Shown: piece by piece, positions 16,633 to 26,241 of the stretch
Numbering within the stretch: position 1 is the first letter of the stretch
Layout: each line of letters begins with the position of its first letter
NCBI GenBank assembly: GCA_031280565.1
Contig: JAITGN010000019.1
Location: forward strand, 1-38,437
Reading direction: 5' to 3'
Source of the DNA: Accumulibacter sp.
GTDB taxonomy: Bacteria > Pseudomonadota > Gammaproteobacteria > Burkholderiales > Rhodocyclaceae
Length of the DNA stretch: 38,437 nt
Made by a program: the position numbers and the translations under genes
The notes under the pieces: model-generated
What the model was told of the DNA's origin: nothing
The model's input: the letters and a program-made list of their open reading frames with translations, nothing else
The model's database searches: none

Positions 16633-18336
16633 ATGTCATCCAATCCAATCAGTCAGAATCAGGAAAGTTTCGCGGAACTTTTCGAAGCCAGCCTCTCCCG
16701 TCAGGAGATGCGTCAGGGCGAAGTCATCACGGCGGAGATCGTGCGCGTCGACCAGAACTTTGTCGTCGTCAACGCCGGTCTGAAATCCGAAAGCTATATT
16801 GATCGTGAAGAATTTTTGAACGATGTTGGCGAGCTTGAAGCCAAAGTCGGCGATTTCATCCAGGTCGCCATCGAGCAGCTTGAAAACGGTTTTGGAGAAA
16901 CCCGTCTGTCACGCGAACGCGCAAAGCGCATTGCCGCCTGGAATTTTCTCGACGATGCTCTGGCGCAGGGCACGCTCATTACCGGCGCCATCACCGGCAA
17001 GGTCAAAGGCGGCCTTACCGTCATGGTCAACGGCGTCCGCGCCTTTCTTCCGGGGTCGCTTGTCGATATGCGCCCGGTCAAGGATACCGCGCCGTACGAA
17101 GGAAAAACCTACGAATTCAAGGTCATCAAGCTTGACCGCAAGCGTAACAATGTCGTTGTCTCGCGCCGCGCGGTGCTTGAAGCCAACGCGGGTGAAGAAC
17201 ACGAAGCCCTGCTTGCCAACCTCAAGGAAGGCAGCCTTGTCAAAGGCATCGTCAAGAACATTACCGATTATGGCGCTTTCGTCGATCTCGGCGGAATAGA
17301 CGGCCTGCTTCATATTACCGACCTCGCGTGGCGGCGCGTCCGCCATCCGTCTGAAATGCTGGCGGTTGGCGACGAAGTACAGGCCAGAATACTCAAGTTT
17401 GATCAGGAGAAAAACCGCGTATCCCTGGGGCTGAAACAGCTTGGCGAAGACCCGTGGATTGGCATTTCGCGCCGTTATCCGCCGACTACGCGCCTGTTCG
17501 GAAAAGTGACAAATCTGACCGATTACGGCGCGTTCGTTGAAATCGAACAGGGAATTGAGGGCCTTGTCCACGTTTCCGAAATGGACTGGACGAACAAGAA
17601 TGTCCACCCGTCGAAGGTCGTTCAGCTTGGCGACGAAGTCGAGGTCATGATTCTGGAGATCGACGAGGATCGCCGCCGCATCTCGCTGGGCATGAAACAG
17701 TGCGTGCCGAATCCGTGGGACGATTTCGCGATGAACCAGAAAAAGGGCGACAAGGTTCGCGGCCAGATCAAATCGATTACTGATTTCGGTATTTTCATCG
17801 GATTGTCAGGCGGCATTGACGGGCTTGTGCATTTATCCGACCTGTCGTGGTCTGTGCCCGGTGAAGAAGCCATCCGCAATTTCAAGAAAGGAGACGAAGT
17901 TGAAGCCGTCGTCCTTTCGATTGATACCGAAAAGGAGCGTATCTCGCTGGGCATCAAACAGCTTGACGGCGACCCTTATACGAGCTTTATCGCGACGCAC
18001 GAGAAAAACGCGATTGTGCGCGGCAAGGTGAAATCCGTTGACGCGCGCGGCGCGGTCGTTACTCTTGAAGGCGGGATGGACGCTTACCTGCGCGCTTCCG
18101 AAATCTCGCGCGACCGTATCGACGACCTGACCAAGACATACAAGGAAGGGGATGAAATCGAAGCCATGATCATCAACATCGACCGCAAAACGCGTTCGAT
18201 CAACCTGTCGATCAAGGCAAAGGATCAGGCCGAGCAGCATGAAGCCATGCAAAAGCTTTCTGCGGACAGCGGCGCCAATTCCGGAACGACCAACCTTGGC
18301 GCCCTGTTGAAAGCGAAGCTGGGCAGCCCGCAGTGA
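16633..18336 (+). CDS. rpsA: 30S ribosomal protein S1
   Basis: S1 (567 residues) binds mRNA and helps initiate translation on the 30S subunit. Six S1 RNA-binding repeats are visible. They recur as patterns such as [14 protein letters not shown] and GLVHxSEMDW, with the first two (about 20-190) more diverged, as is usual. The ATG at 16633 is preceded by AGG about 10 bases upstream. The open frame runs seven codons further up, but [18 protein letters not shown] matches the normal start. The 124-bp leader after aroA/cmk could carry the S1 autoregulatory site; I see no firm structure. The order cmk-rpsA-ihfB is conserved widely. Confidence 0.95.
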   Translation: MSSNPISQNQESFAELFEASLSRQEMRQGEVITAEIVRVDQNFVVVNAGLKSESYIDREEFLNDVGELEAKVGDFIQVAIEQLENGFGETRLSRERAKRIAAWNFLDDALAQGTLITGAITGKVKGGLTVMVNGVRAFLPGSLVDMRPVKDTAPYEGKTYEFKVIKLDRKRNNVVVSRRAVLEANAGEEHEALLANLKEGSLVKGIVKNITDYGAFVDLGGIDGLLHITDLAWRRVRHPSEMLAVGDEVQARILKFDQEKNRVSLGLKQLGEDPWIGISRRYPPTTRLFGKVTNLTDYGAFVEIEQGIEGLVHVSEMDWTNKNVHPSKVVQLGDEVEVMILEIDEDRRRISLGMKQCVPNPWDDFAMNQKKGDKVRGQIKSITDFGIFIGLSGGIDGLVHLSDLSWSVPGEEAIRNFKKGDEVEAVVLSIDTEKERISLGIKQLDGDPYTSFIATHEKNAIVRGKVKSVDARGAVVTLEGGMDAYLRASEISRDRIDDLTKTYKEGDEIEAMIINIDRKTRSINLSIKAKDQAEQHEAMQKLSADSGANSGTTNLGALLKAKLGSPQ

Positions 18337-18349
18337 TGGACCGCGCGGC

Positions 18350-18652
18350 ATGACGAGATCCGAGTTGATTGCGCGGCTGGCGGACCGTTTTCCACAGCTT
18401 CCCCTGAAAGACACCGATTTCGCGGTCAGGATCATTCTTGATACGATGTGCGAAACCTTGTCGAAGGGCGGGCGGATCGAGATTCGCGGTTTCGGCAGCT
18501 TCACGCTCAACTACCGTCCGCCGCGCAGCGGGCGGAACCCAAAATCCGGCGAGCAGGTCAGCATTCCGGAAAAATGGGTTCCGCATTTCAAGGCGGGCAA
18601 GGAACTGCGACAACGCGTCGATAACGTGTTGTCCGCGCGGACTGGACAATAA
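18350..18652 (+). CDS. ihfB: Integration host factor subunit beta
   Basis: The 100-residue DNA-bending protein of the HU/IHF family forms a heterodimer with IhfA. It starts [17 protein letters not shown] and carries the [22 protein letters not shown] arm region at about 46-67, including the tip proline that intercalates in the minor groove. Length and sequence match IhfB better than HU. It lies 13 bp after rpsA, as in many proteobacteria, and is followed by a terminator-like hairpin. Confidence 0.95.
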   Translation: MTRSELIARLADRFPQLPLKDTDFAVRIILDTMCETLSKGGRIEIRGFGSFTLNYRPPRSGRNPKSGEQVSIPEKWVPHFKAGKELRQRVDNVLSARTGQ

Positions 18653-18673
18653 ACGCGGCAGGGCGCACAGTAT

Positions 18674-18707
18674 ATGGGCGGTGACGCGAGTTTCCGCCCA
18701 TTTCTTT
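18674..18707 (+). terminator. Rho-independent terminator after ihfB
   Basis: ATGGGCGG (18674-18681) pairs perfectly with CCGCCCAT (18694-18701) across a 12-base loop and is followed by a T-rich run (TTCTTT). It would end or attenuate the aroA/cmk-rpsA-ihfB transcript before lapA. Confidence 0.6.
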
Positions 18708-18721
18708 GACGGAGGGGATGA

Positions 18722-19066
18722 ATGCGGACGATATTCTGGGGTTTTCGTATTCTCATATTCCTGTTTCTTCTCTCGTTTGCGGTGAAGAACACGGAGCCTG
18801 TGGCTATCCGTTTTTTCTTTGGCATAACGTGGGAAGCGCCGTTCATCGTGATTCTTCTGGCCTTTTTTTTCATGGGCGCTGTGCTGGGCATGGTGTCCCT
18901 GCTGGGGAGGGTTTTTGGCTTGCGCCGGGAAATCGCCGGAGTGAGGCGCGAAGCGAAGCGGGAACAGGCCAGGCTGGAAAAAATATGCAAGGAATATGAG
19001 GCTGAAAAGCTGAAGCGCGACGGCGCGCCAGAAACTGAAACGGCGCGTGGGCATTCTGGAAAATGA
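18722..19066 (+). CDS. lapA: LapA-type inner-membrane protein (DUF1049)
   Basis: The 114-residue protein has two N-terminal transmembrane helices (about 5-20 and 39-63). A charged coiled-coil tail follows, running RREIAGVRREAKREQARLEK from about residue 68. This is the LapA layout, and LapA partners LapB in controlling lipopolysaccharide synthesis through LpxC turnover. A strong ribosome site (GGAGGGG) precedes the ATG. The gene overlaps lapB by 4 bp. Confidence 0.85.
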   Translation: MRTIFWGFRILIFLFLLSFAVKNTEPVAIRFFFGITWEAPFIVILLAFFFMGAVLGMVSLLGRVFGLRREIAGVRREAKREQARLEKICKEYEAEKLKRDGAPETETARGHSGK

Positions 19067-20232
19067 TCGAGTTCGAATACTGGCAGCTGCTTTTTTTTCC
19101 CCTGTTTTTCGTTCTGGGCTGGGGGGCGGCCCGGATCGACATCAAGCATCTCGTCAATGAATCGAGATCCCTGCCAAGGTCGTATTTCCAGGGGTTGAAT
19201 TTCCTGCTCAACGAACAGCCCGACCGGGCTATTGAAGCATTCATGGAAGCGGTCAAGGTTGATCCGCAGACCATCGAACTGCACTTCGCGCTGGGCAGCC
19301 TGTTCCGCCGCAGGGGAGAAACCACGCGCGCCATACAGATGCATCAGAACCTCGTCGAGCGCGAGGATTTGCCCGAAGATATGAAACTGCAAGCCTTGTC
19401 CGAATTGGGACAGGATTATCTGAAAGCCGGCCTGCTCGACCGCGCCGAGGAAATTTTCAGAAAATTGCGCGAATCGCCTGCCGTTGATGAAGCGAATCAT
19501 AATCTTCTTGAAATTTACCAGCTTGAAAAAGACTGGGCGAAAACGATCGATATTGCCGGCCAGCTGCCAGAAATCACTTCGCGGAAAGAAATCGCCGAAT
19601 ACTATTGTGAACTGGCTGTCGCCGAATTGATGCGCTCCCGGCGGGAAGCCGCCGCCGGGTATCTGAAATCGGCGCTTGAGCACAACCGCAAATGCGTCCG
19701 CGCCAGCCTGTTGCAGGGCGACATCGAGGTTCAGCAAAATCGTCCGGAAGAAGCCGTCGTGTGCTGGCAGCGCATCGAACAGCAAGACCCCATCTATCTT
19801 GCGCTCGTCGCGCGCCGTCTGCTTGACGCCTACCGTCAGACGGGGCGGCGGGAGGAGGGCTTGCAGCTCCTGCGGACCTACCTTGAGCGTTATCCCTCGC
19901 TGGATCTGCTCGACGTCGTCTTTCAACTCGTCCTTGAATGCGAAGGGCCTGAAGCGGCCTATGCGCTGGTACGCGACGAACTCAAGCGCAACCCGACACT
20001 GTTGGGGTTCGACAAATTGATCGAGGCGCGCCTTCTGATTTCCTCTCCGGAAGCGCGCCAGGATCTTGATTTGGCGAAGAGCATTGTGCACAGCTATACG
20101 CGGCGTCTCGCGCGTTACCGGTGCGGCGACTGTGGTTTCAAGGCGCGGCAGTTTTACTGGCGTTGTCCGGCGTGCGGCGGTTGGGAAACATATTCGCCCA
20201 AGCGCTCGGAAGAATTCGATCTGACGCTTTGA
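19063..20232 (+). CDS. lapB: LapB (YciM), lipopolysaccharide assembly regulator with TPR repeats
   Basis: The 389-residue protein starts with one membrane anchor (about 4-20) and continues as a series of tetratricopeptide repeats between about 45 and 330. It ends in a rubredoxin-like metal site with Cys354, Cys357, Cys368 and Cys371 (CGDC...CPAC). LapB recruits LpxC to the FtsH protease and so balances LPS against phospholipid. The start overlaps the lapA stop (ATGA). rfaE and rfaD downstream make LPS-core heptose, consistent with an envelope operon. Confidence 0.92.
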   Translation: MIEFEYWQLLFFPLFFVLGWGAARIDIKHLVNESRSLPRSYFQGLNFLLNEQPDRAIEAFMEAVKVDPQTIELHFALGSLFRRRGETTRAIQMHQNLVEREDLPEDMKLQALSELGQDYLKAGLLDRAEEIFRKLRESPAVDEANHNLLEIYQLEKDWAKTIDIAGQLPEITSRKEIAEYYCELAVAELMRSRREAAAGYLKSALEHNRKCVRASLLQGDIEVQQNRPEEAVVCWQRIEQQDPIYLALVARRLLDAYRQTGRREEGLQLLRTYLERYPSLDLLDVVFQLVLECEGPEAAYALVRDELKRNPTLLGFDKLIEARLLISSPEARQDLDLAKSIVHSYTRRLARYRCGDCGFKARQFYWRCPACGGWETYSPKRSEEFDLTL

Positions 20233-20252
20233 TTGAGCAGCGGAGAGCGGAT

Positions 20253-21194
20253 ATGAGGCTTGGCGATTTTTCCGCGTATCGTTTGCTGGTAGTGGGCGAC
20301 GTTATGCTTGACCGTTACTGGTTTGGCGATGTCTCGCGCATTTCGCCGGAAGCGCCAGTCCCCATTGTCAGGGTCGAGCGCAGCGAAGAGCGTCCCGGCG
20401 GCGCGGCCAACGTGGCGCGCAATATCGCCGCGCTTGGAGCGCGCGTTTCGCTTCTTTCTCTGATTGGAGACGACGAAGCCGGCCGGCGCCTCAAACACCT
20501 GATGGACGCCGATGGCATCGACGCGAGCCTGATCGTCGACGCGGCCATTGATACCACCGTCAAGCTTCGCGTGATCAGCCGGCAACAACAGCTTTTGCGA
20601 ATCGATTTTGAAACCCGGCCTTCCGGCGATGTTCTGCTTGCCAAGCTGGACGAATTCAAACGGCGTCTTCCCGGGTTTGATGCCGTGGTTTTCTCGGACT
20701 ACGGAAAAGGCGGGCTGACGCACATCAGCGAAATGATCCGTCTGGCGCGCGACGTGGGCAAAATCGTGCTGGTCGATCCGAAGGGCGACGATTATTCGGC
20801 CTACGCCGGAGCGACGCTGATTACACCGAATCGCGCCGAGCTGCGGGAAGTCGTCGGACGCTGGAAAAGCGAAACGGAGCTGGAAGAAAAAGCCCGGGAA
20901 CTGCGTAAACGCCTTGATGTGGAAGCCTTGCTTTTGACGCGCAGTGAAGAAGGCATGTCATTGTTTCTCGAAGGGCGCGCGATTCATGAAAAAGCCATCG
21001 CGCGGGAAGTTTTCGACGTTTCCGGGGCGGGCGACACGGTCATTGCCGCGCTGGCGGTCATGTTGGCGAATGGTGAAGAATGGGCGCGGGCGATTCGCGT
21101 GGCGAACATCGCGGCCGGAATTGTCGTTGGAAAACTCGGAACAGCCGTGGTAACGCGCGGAGAACTCGAATCGGCGTTGAGCGGATGCGGCTAG
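20253..21194 (+). CDS. rfaE: D-glycero-beta-D-manno-heptose-7-phosphate kinase (HldA-type)
   Basis: The 313-residue PfkB/ribokinase-family sugar kinase carries the GGAANVA substrate motif (49-55) and the catalytic anion-hole motif GAGDT (258-262). It phosphorylates heptose 7-phosphate at C1 on the way to ADP-heptose. Only the kinase half of E. coli HldE is present; no cytidylyltransferase-like domain follows, so the adenylyltransferase must lie elsewhere. The ATG at 20253 has GGAG at 20242-20245. The frame extends upstream into lapB but is unrelated to the family there. Confidence 0.92.
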   Translation: MRLGDFSAYRLLVVGDVMLDRYWFGDVSRISPEAPVPIVRVERSEERPGGAANVARNIAALGARVSLLSLIGDDEAGRRLKHLMDADGIDASLIVDAAIDTTVKLRVISRQQQLLRIDFETRPSGDVLLAKLDEFKRRLPGFDAVVFSDYGKGGLTHISEMIRLARDVGKIVLVDPKGDDYSAYAGATLITPNRAELREVVGRWKSETELEEKARELRKRLDVEALLLTRSEEGMSLFLEGRAIHEKAIAREVFDVSGAGDTVIAALAVMLANGEEWARAIRVANIAAGIVVGKLGTAVVTRGELESALSGCG

Positions 21195-21299
21195 AATGGG
21201 AAACGCCGTGTCTTTTGCGCTTTTCGCTCCGTTTCCTGCGATGACTATCCGGGCGCGGGAAATGATCTTTTGTAGTGTGGCCGCTCGGGAGAAACCGAC

Positions 21300-22304
21300 A
21301 TGTACCATATTGTAACGGGAGCCGCCGGCTTTATCGGCTCCAACATCGTCAAGGCGCTGAACGAGCGCGGTGTAGACAGAATCATCGCCGTTGACAATCT
21401 GACGCGAGGCGACAAGTTCAGGAACCTGGCCGACTGCGAGATTTCCGATTACATCGACAAGCGGGAGTTTCTCGATTCCTTGCTGGCGGGGCGTTTTGAC
21501 GGAGAAGTCGCGGCGGTTTTTCATGAGGGTGCGTGTTCGGACACGATGGAAACCGACGGACGCTATATCATGGAAAACAATTACCGGTATTCACTCAGCA
21601 TTCTTGAGTGGTGTCTGGCGCGGGAAGTTCCATTGCTTTATGCCTCAAGCGCGGCGACATACGGCGGAAGCCGGGAATTTCGGGAAGACCGGGCCTGCGA
21701 ATCGCCGCTCAACGTTTACGCCTATTCAAAATTCCTGTTCGATCAGATTGTCCGCAAGCGTTTGCCCGAAGCGGCTTCCCAAATTGCCGGATTCCGTTAT
21801 TTCAATGTTTACGGCCCGCGCGAAGCCCACAAGGGCCGGATGGCCTCGGTCGCTTTCCACCACCACAACCAGTTGCGCGGCCAGGGCAGGGTCAGGCTGT
21901 TCGAAGGCAACGATGGATGCGAAAACGGCGGGCAAAAACGGGACTTCATTTACGTCGGCGATGTCGTACGCGTCAAGCTTTTCTTTCTCGACCATCCGGA
22001 TAAATCAGGCATTTTCAATCTGGGAACGGGGCGCGCGCAAAGTTTCAACGAACTGGCTGTTGCGGGCATCAACGCCCATCGCGCCCTGACGGGCAAACGC
22101 CCCCTGCTGCTGGATGAATCCAGAAACCGGGGACTTATCGAATACATCCCTTTTCCCGACGCCCTGAAAGGGAAATATCAGAATTACACCCAGGCCGATC
22201 TGACCCGGCTGCGCGAGGCTGGTTATGACGCGCCGTTCGCCGATGTCGAGTCGGGCGTCGCGCAGTATGTCCAATGCCTGAGCGCGCGGTATTCCCATGT
22301 ATAA
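21300..22304 (+). CDS. rfaD: ADP-L-glycero-D-manno-heptose 6-epimerase
   Basis: The 334-residue short-chain dehydrogenase/reductase family epimerase completes the LPS heptose precursor. The NADP-binding loop is GAAGFIG (7-13) and the catalytic pair is YxxxK with Tyr140 and Lys144. The segments [14 protein letters not shown] and [13 protein letters not shown] are typical of HldD. It lies 105 bp after rfaE; no terminator or clear promoter is seen in the gap. It overlaps cysM by 8 bp. Confidence 0.94.
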   Translation: MYHIVTGAAGFIGSNIVKALNERGVDRIIAVDNLTRGDKFRNLADCEISDYIDKREFLDSLLAGRFDGEVAAVFHEGACSDTMETDGRYIMENNYRYSLSILEWCLAREVPLLYASSAATYGGSREFREDRACESPLNVYAYSKFLFDQIVRKRLPEAASQIAGFRYFNVYGPREAHKGRMASVAFHHHNQLRGQGRVRLFEGNDGCENGGQKRDFIYVGDVVRVKLFFLDHPDKSGIFNLGTGRAQSFNELAVAGINAHRALTGKRPLLLDESRNRGLIEYIPFPDALKGKYQNYTQADLTRLREAGYDAPFADVESGVAQYVQCLSARYSHV

Positions 22305-23196
22305 AACGCTTGGAGACCATGTTGGAAACACGCCGCTTGTCTGGCTGAAACGGCTTGCGGGCATCGACGCCGAAAAACGCGGCAATGCGCTTCTCGCCAA
22401 GCTGGAAGGAAACAACCCCGCGGGGTCGGTCAAGGACAGGCCCGCACTCTCGATGATCGTCCGTGCCGAAAAGCGCGGCGAGATCGCGCCGGGCGATACG
22501 CTGATCGAGGCCACTTCCGGAAATACCGGAATTGCGCTGTCCATGGCGGCCGCGATACGCGGCTATTCGATGGTGCTCGTCATGCCGGAAAATCAAAGCG
22601 TCGAACGTCGGCAGGCCATGCGCGCGTTTGGCGCGGAACTTGTCCTGACGCCGGCTGAAGGCGGGATGGAACTGGCGCGCGACATCGCGGCTGGAATGCG
22701 CGACGAGGGCCGGGGCTTCGTTCTCGACCAGTTTTCCAATCCGGACAATCCATGGGCGCATTACGAGAGCACAGGGCCGGAATTGTGGAAAGAAACGAAA
22801 GGGCGGATTACCCACTTTGTCAGCAGCATGGGAACGACGGGGACGATCATGGGTGTTTCGCGCTACCTCAAGGAGCGGAATCCGGCGATACGCGTCATCG
22901 GCTGCCAGCCGGAAGCGGGGGCGCAGATTCCCGGAATTCGCAAGTGGCCGGACGCCTACCTTCCGAAAATATTCGACCGGTCGCGCGTTGACCGCATTGA
23001 ACAGGTAACGCAGGCCGAAGCCGAAGAATTGACGCGCCGTCTCGCTCGGGAAGAGGGCATTTTCGCGGGCGTCTCGTCGGGCGGCGCGCTGGTGGTCGCC
23101 TTGCGCGTCGCGCGTGAAACCGAAAACGCGACGATTGCCGCCATCGTATGCGATCGCGGCGACCGTTATCTTTCGACAGGAATTTTCACCGCTTAA
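22297..23196 (+). CDS. cysM: Cysteine synthase B
   Basis: The 299-residue PLP enzyme makes cysteine from O-acetylserine and sulfide or thiosulfate. The cofactor lysine is Lys46 in GSVKDRPA, the substrate loop TSGNTG is at 73-78, and a GTTGT phosphate-binding loop lies near residue 180. Sequence and context after rfaD fit CysM rather than CysK. The 8-bp overlap with rfaD and the 4-bp gap to the exonuclease gene suggest one transcript. Confidence 0.93.
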   Translation: MYKTLGDHVGNTPLVWLKRLAGIDAEKRGNALLAKLEGNNPAGSVKDRPALSMIVRAEKRGEIAPGDTLIEATSGNTGIALSMAAAIRGYSMVLVMPENQSVERRQAMRAFGAELVLTPAEGGMELARDIAAGMRDEGRGFVLDQFSNPDNPWAHYESTGPELWKETKGRITHFVSSMGTTGTIMGVSRYLKERNPAIRVIGCQPEAGAQIPGIRKWPDAYLPKIFDRSRVDRIEQVTQAEAEELTRRLAREEGIFAGVSSGGALVVALRVARETENATIAAIVCDRGDRYLSTGIFTA

Positions 23197-23200
23197 AGCA

Positions 23201-23989
23201 ATGCCGCCCTTTCTCGTTTTTGATATTGAATCGATTCCGGATGTTGATGGAATACGCAGGCTATACGCCCTCGACCCGGCGCTTCCGGACGCCGAAGTCG
23301 CCGAGCTGGCCTTTCAGCGCCGGCGTGCGCAGGGCGGCAGTGATTTTTTGCCGCACTACCTGCATCGCATTGTCGTTATTTCCTGTGTTTTGCGCACGGC
23401 CGGAGAGCTGCGCGTCTGGTCGCTTTCCGAGCCAGGGCAGAACGAAAGCGAAATCGTCCAGCGTTTTTTCGACGGCATCGAAAAATTCACGCCGCGGCTT
23501 GTTTCATGGAACGGCGGTGGATTCGACCTTCAGGTACTCCACTATCGCGGCCTGATTCATGGCGCGCGCGCGCCCCGTTATTGGGATATGGGAGACGGAA
23601 ATTACGACGACAGCCGCGAATTCAAATGGAACAGCTACATCAACCGTTATCACGCGCGCCATCTGGATCTGATGGATTTGCTGGCGCTGTACCAGCCTCG
23701 CGCGAACGCGCCGCTTGACGACCTCGCCAAACTGATGGGCTTCCCGGGCAAGCTCGGCATGGAAGGCGGAAAAGTCTGGGACGCGTGGCTGTGCGGCGAA
23801 ATCGCGGAAATCCGTGACTATTGCGAAACCGACGTCATGAACACCTATCTCGTCTTTCTGCGTTTTCGTCTGATGCGCGGCGAAATCACGCGCGGCGAAT
23901 ACGACGAAGAAATACGTTTCGCGTGGAATGAACTCTCGAAGATTGAAAAGCCGCACTGGAAAGAGTTTCTCGCGGCCTGGGAAGCGTAA
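23201..23989 (+). CDS. Predicted 3'-5' exonuclease, PolB-like (PF10108)
   Basis: The 262-residue protein resembles the exonuclease domain of family B DNA polymerases and has no polymerase domain. DEDDy active-site motifs are visible. Exo I is FDIES with Asp8 and Glu10, exo II is VSWNGGGFDL near the middle, and exo III is RDYCETD near residue 205 with the expected Tyr and Asp. The ATG at 23201 is used because the sequence from MPPFLVFDIES matches the family; the frame also runs into cysM upstream. It probably trims DNA 3' ends, but its cellular role is not established. Confidence 0.82.
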   Translation: MPPFLVFDIESIPDVDGIRRLYALDPALPDAEVAELAFQRRRAQGGSDFLPHYLHRIVVISCVLRTAGELRVWSLSEPGQNESEIVQRFFDGIEKFTPRLVSWNGGGFDLQVLHYRGLIHGARAPRYWDMGDGNYDDSREFKWNSYINRYHARHLDLMDLLALYQPRANAPLDDLAKLMGFPGKLGMEGGKVWDAWLCGEIAEIRDYCETDVMNTYLVFLRFRLMRGEITRGEYDEEIRFAWNELSKIEKPHWKEFLAAWEA

Positions 23990-24290
23990 ACAATTTTTTC
24001 TTTGCCCATTTGCCGCCATTCGTTGCCATTCACGCCGAAGCGCAAACGCTTGCCTTTCCGGGCGGCGAATGAGGCTTCCGCGTTTCCTGTTCCGTGTTCG
24101 CGAATGAGAGCCGCGGCAGAGAGAAAAGCAGGAAAATCTTTCGGCCCCCGCTCAAATCCTGGCGGGGCAGGCGGTGTGTTTTATGAAAATATACGAAAAT
24201 ATTCCAGAATCGTTGCCATGTACAGCCGACGATTCATGGATTTCTGCTTTATTTTTTGTTAAAACTTGCAATTTCTGAAAATAGAATAAA

Positions 24291-24405
24291 CGTTCTCAAA
24301 CAGTTTTATCCGAAAAAAGAGGTGAAATATAACAACATTAAAAAAGATGGGTAACGTTTTCAAACGATTTTATATAAAATATCCACATAAAATCGCTTGA
24401 AAACG
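24291..24405 (+). repeat. AT-rich three-arm intergenic element, copy B
   Basis: Arm 1 is CGTTCTCAAACAGTTTTATC at 24291 and arm 2 is CGTTTTCAAACGATTTTAT at 24355-24373, 64 bp on. The inverted arm ATAAAATCGCTTGAAAACG lies at 24387-24405. Arm 2 and the inverted arm are complementary over 19 bases with one mismatch and a 13-base loop, giving a strong hairpin. This is the best preserved of the three copies. It lies about 300 bp after the exonuclease stop and before the cobalamin riboswitch. Confidence 0.75.
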
Positions 24406-24498
24406 TTGATTTACTTATAGCGCTATATTCCGGACGTGTTTCTTTCATGCGGCGCGTGATGAGCGTATTTTTTCCTCTCGGTTCCGTTTCTCTTCTGT

Positions 24499-24536
24499 TC
24501 GTTCATGGCAAGCCTGTCGAAGCGTGTGAACGGCCC
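24499..24536. repeat. Degenerate REP-like palindrome
   Basis: The stretch has GTTCATG and GTGTGAAC ends around an AAGCCTGTCGAAG core, resembling the better preserved units at 36779-37099. It is probably a diverged relative. Confidence 0.4.
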
Positions 24537-24784
24537 ATATATCCATTCGTGATGATCGCGTCAAGGCATGAACGGCGTTCAACGGCCTTCAACCGCGTTT
24601 TTAATCAGTGTTTCAGGCGGGGATGAGGCAGGCCAGGCGGCTCGCGGAAAAAATGCGATCATGGCGTCGTGACGTTAAAGAACGAAAGCATGACTTCGGC
24701 TTGCGGTTTTCTGTTCCGGGCGTTCCGTATTTCGGGAACTGGAGCGGGCCGTTTTTTCTTTTCGGAATCTCCTTCGGTTTAATG

Positions 24785-24790
24785 TATAAT
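24785..24790 (+). promoter_or_regulatory. Candidate -10 box of the cobalamin operon
   Basis: A perfect TATAAT lies 10-15 bp before the riboswitch. The best -35 candidate 18 bp upstream (TTCGGA at 24761) is weak. The position fits transcription starting at the aptamer's 5' side. Confidence 0.45.
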
Positions 24791-24799
24791 CGCGCCGTT

Positions 24800-24985
24800 T
24801 TGGGTTCCTTGCGCCGCGTTCGCGGCGCGGGTGAAACGGGAAGCCGGTGATGTTGACGAATCAGCCATTCCGGCGCAGCCCCCCGCTGCTGTAAGCCAGA
24901 CGACTTTGTCAAAACGCCACTGTGCGGAAGAGCGCATGGGAAGGCGACGGAGAAGGAAGAAGGCGAGCCAGAAGACCGGCCCAAA
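24800..24985 (+). promoter_or_regulatory. Adenosylcobalamin (B12) riboswitch
   Basis: Conserved aptamer blocks occur in the right order. A GC hairpin GCGCCGCG/CGCGGCGC comes first, then GGGAAGCCGGTG near 24838. CGCAGCCCCCCGCTGCTGTAA follows near 24873-24893, then CCACTGTGC and a GGGAAGG segment. The B12 box AGCCAGAAGACCGGCC closes it at about 24966-24981. It leads directly into cbiM about 130 bp on. By analogy, cofactor binding should reduce operon expression, probably by blocking translation since no clear terminator follows. Confidence 0.93.
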
Positions 24986-25114
24986 ACGGGTTTGGTATTC
25001 CCCGGGGTGGGGACGAAGCCGGCCGTCGGGCAGCGCGTTTTTCCGTTTTCAATTTGCCTGGACTTCCCGCATGTTCGTTTCCCGCGCCCTGGATAGACGC
25101 GTGAGGAGAAAAAG

Positions 25115-25843
25115 ATGCACATCATGGAGGGCTGGTTGCCCAAGGAACATGCGGCGGGCTGGTGGCTGGCCTCGGCGCCGTTTATCGCTTGCGGCGTTTA
25201 TTCAGTCCGGAAAAAGATGCGGGATAAACCCGAATATCGCATTCTGCTGGGTGTCGCGGCGGCGTTTACTTTCGTTCTTTCCGCGCTGAAACTGCCCTCC
25301 GTAACCGGCAGTTGCTCGCATCCGACCGGCGTCGGCCTGGGTGCGCTGCTTTTTGGCCCCGTGGCGATGGCGCCTGTCGGTTTCGTCGTTCTGCTTTTTC
25401 AGGCGCTTCTTTTGGCGCACGGCGGGATTACGACGCTTGGCGCGAACGTGTTTTCAATGGCGCTCGTCGGGTCATTTACGGCCGCGGCGGTCTTCAAACT
25501 GTCCCGGCGTTGCGGGACGCCGGTTTCCGTCAGCGTTTTTCTGGCGGCGAGCCTGGCGGACTGGCTGACGTATGTGACAACGTCTTTTCAGCTGGCATGG
25601 GCGTTTCCCGATCCTGATTTCGTCTCCTCCTTCGTCAAGTTTTCCGGCATTTTCGCCGTGACACAGCTTCCGCTGGCTATCAGCGAAGGGCTTTTGACCG
25701 TGATGATTTTCAACGCGCTGGCGCGTTTCAATCCGGCTGAATTGCGCGAAATGAAGATTCTTGACGATATACGGGAGACTGTCCGGCAAAAAAGGAATGC
25801 TCCCCTTCGGGAAAGCGGCATCCGGAACAAGGCTGGCGCATGA
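25115..25843 (+). CDS. cbiM: Energy-coupling factor cobalt transporter, S component CbiM
   Basis: CbiM (242 residues) is the metal-binding membrane component of the cobalt ECF transporter. The hallmark N-terminus MHIMEGWLP is present; His2 with the amino terminus and a later histidine coordinates Co2+. Several hydrophobic helices follow, with the conserved [17 protein letters not shown] loop at about 57-73 and SLADWLTYV near 145. The start ATG must be at 25115 because the mature Met-His is functional. It is the first gene after the B12 riboswitch and overlaps cbiN by 4 bp. Confidence 0.95.
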   Translation: MHIMEGWLPKEHAAGWWLASAPFIACGVYSVRKKMRDKPEYRILLGVAAAFTFVLSALKLPSVTGSCSHPTGVGLGALLFGPVAMAPVGFVVLLFQALLLAHGGITTLGANVFSMALVGSFTAAAVFKLSRRCGTPVSVSVFLAASLADWLTYVTTSFQLAWAFPDPDFVSSFVKFSGIFAVTQLPLAISEGLLTVMIFNALARFNPAELREMKILDDIRETVRQKRNAPLRESGIRNKAGA

Positions 25844-26241
25844 GACGTTATCAAAATCTCTGGCTCGCGTTGGGCGTCGTTCTGCTCGCGGTTCTCCCGC
25901 TCTGGATCGCTCCGGCGTTTTTGCCGGCGACTGGAGAGGTCGCGCTGTTTGAAGGCGCTGACGGCAAGGCGATGGAGCTGATCGGCAAGATATCTCCGGA
26001 GTATCGTCCATGGTTCAGTCCGCTGATTGAGCCGATGAGCGGTGAAATCGCTTCGTTGCTGTTTTCTTTTCAAGCCGCCCTGGGGGCGGGAGTCATCGGA
26101 TATTACCTTGGAGCGGCGAGAATGCGCGACAAACTGCGCCGCGAGCATGAAGCCGCCGCCGGGACATCCGAAAACAATGGAAATCCTGAAAAGAACGCGC
26201 CGCCTTGCGTCGAAAAGGCCGGAACGCGCCGTGCTGATTGA
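25840..26241 (+). CDS. cbiN: Cobalt transporter accessory protein CbiN
   Basis: The 133-residue protein has two transmembrane helices (about 7-28 and 70-93) with a periplasmic loop containing FEGADGKA (37-44), the usual CbiN signature. It helps load Co2+ into CbiM. The C-terminal tail after about residue 100 is longer and more polar than in most CbiN proteins and overlaps the start of cbiQ. Confidence 0.88.
   Translation: MRRYQNLWLALGVVLLAVLPLWIAPAFLPATGEVALFEGADGKAMELIGKISPEYRPWFSPLIEPMSGEIASLLFSFQAALGAGVIGYYLGAARMRDKLRREHEAAAGTSENNGNPEKNAPPCVEKAGTRRAD

Larger units (their letters stand above)
23990..24799. other. Long intergenic region upstream of the cobalamin operon
   Basis: No convincing gene is present. 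Bases 23990-24180 are GC-rich without features. Bases about 24180-24430 are AT-rich and contain copy B of the three-arm element. Bases 24499-24536 hold a degenerate REP-like palindrome with the core CCTGTCGAAG. Bases 24600-24780 show no recognised feature beyond a small GTTCC/GGAAC hairpin. A TATAAT at 24785-24790 is a plausible -10 box for the riboswitch transcript, but the -35 is poor. Confidence 0.5.

Noticed and set aside
18511..20091. A 526-codon frame antisense to lapA and lapB
   Set aside because: It spans two well-identified genes and a terminator and shows no family resemblance.
20121..20252. Longer N-terminus for the heptose kinase
   Set aside because: These 44 codons lie inside lapB and lack kinase similarity; a good ribosome site supports the ATG at 20253.
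24002..24262. 86-codon frame downstream of the exonuclease gene
   Set aside because: No ribosome site or family resemblance; the composition is that of non-coding DNA and it runs into the AT-rich island.
24379..24387. DnaA-box-like ATATCCACA in the loop of copy B
   Set aside because: It is a single site with one mismatch, not shared by the other copies, and no origin genes are nearby.
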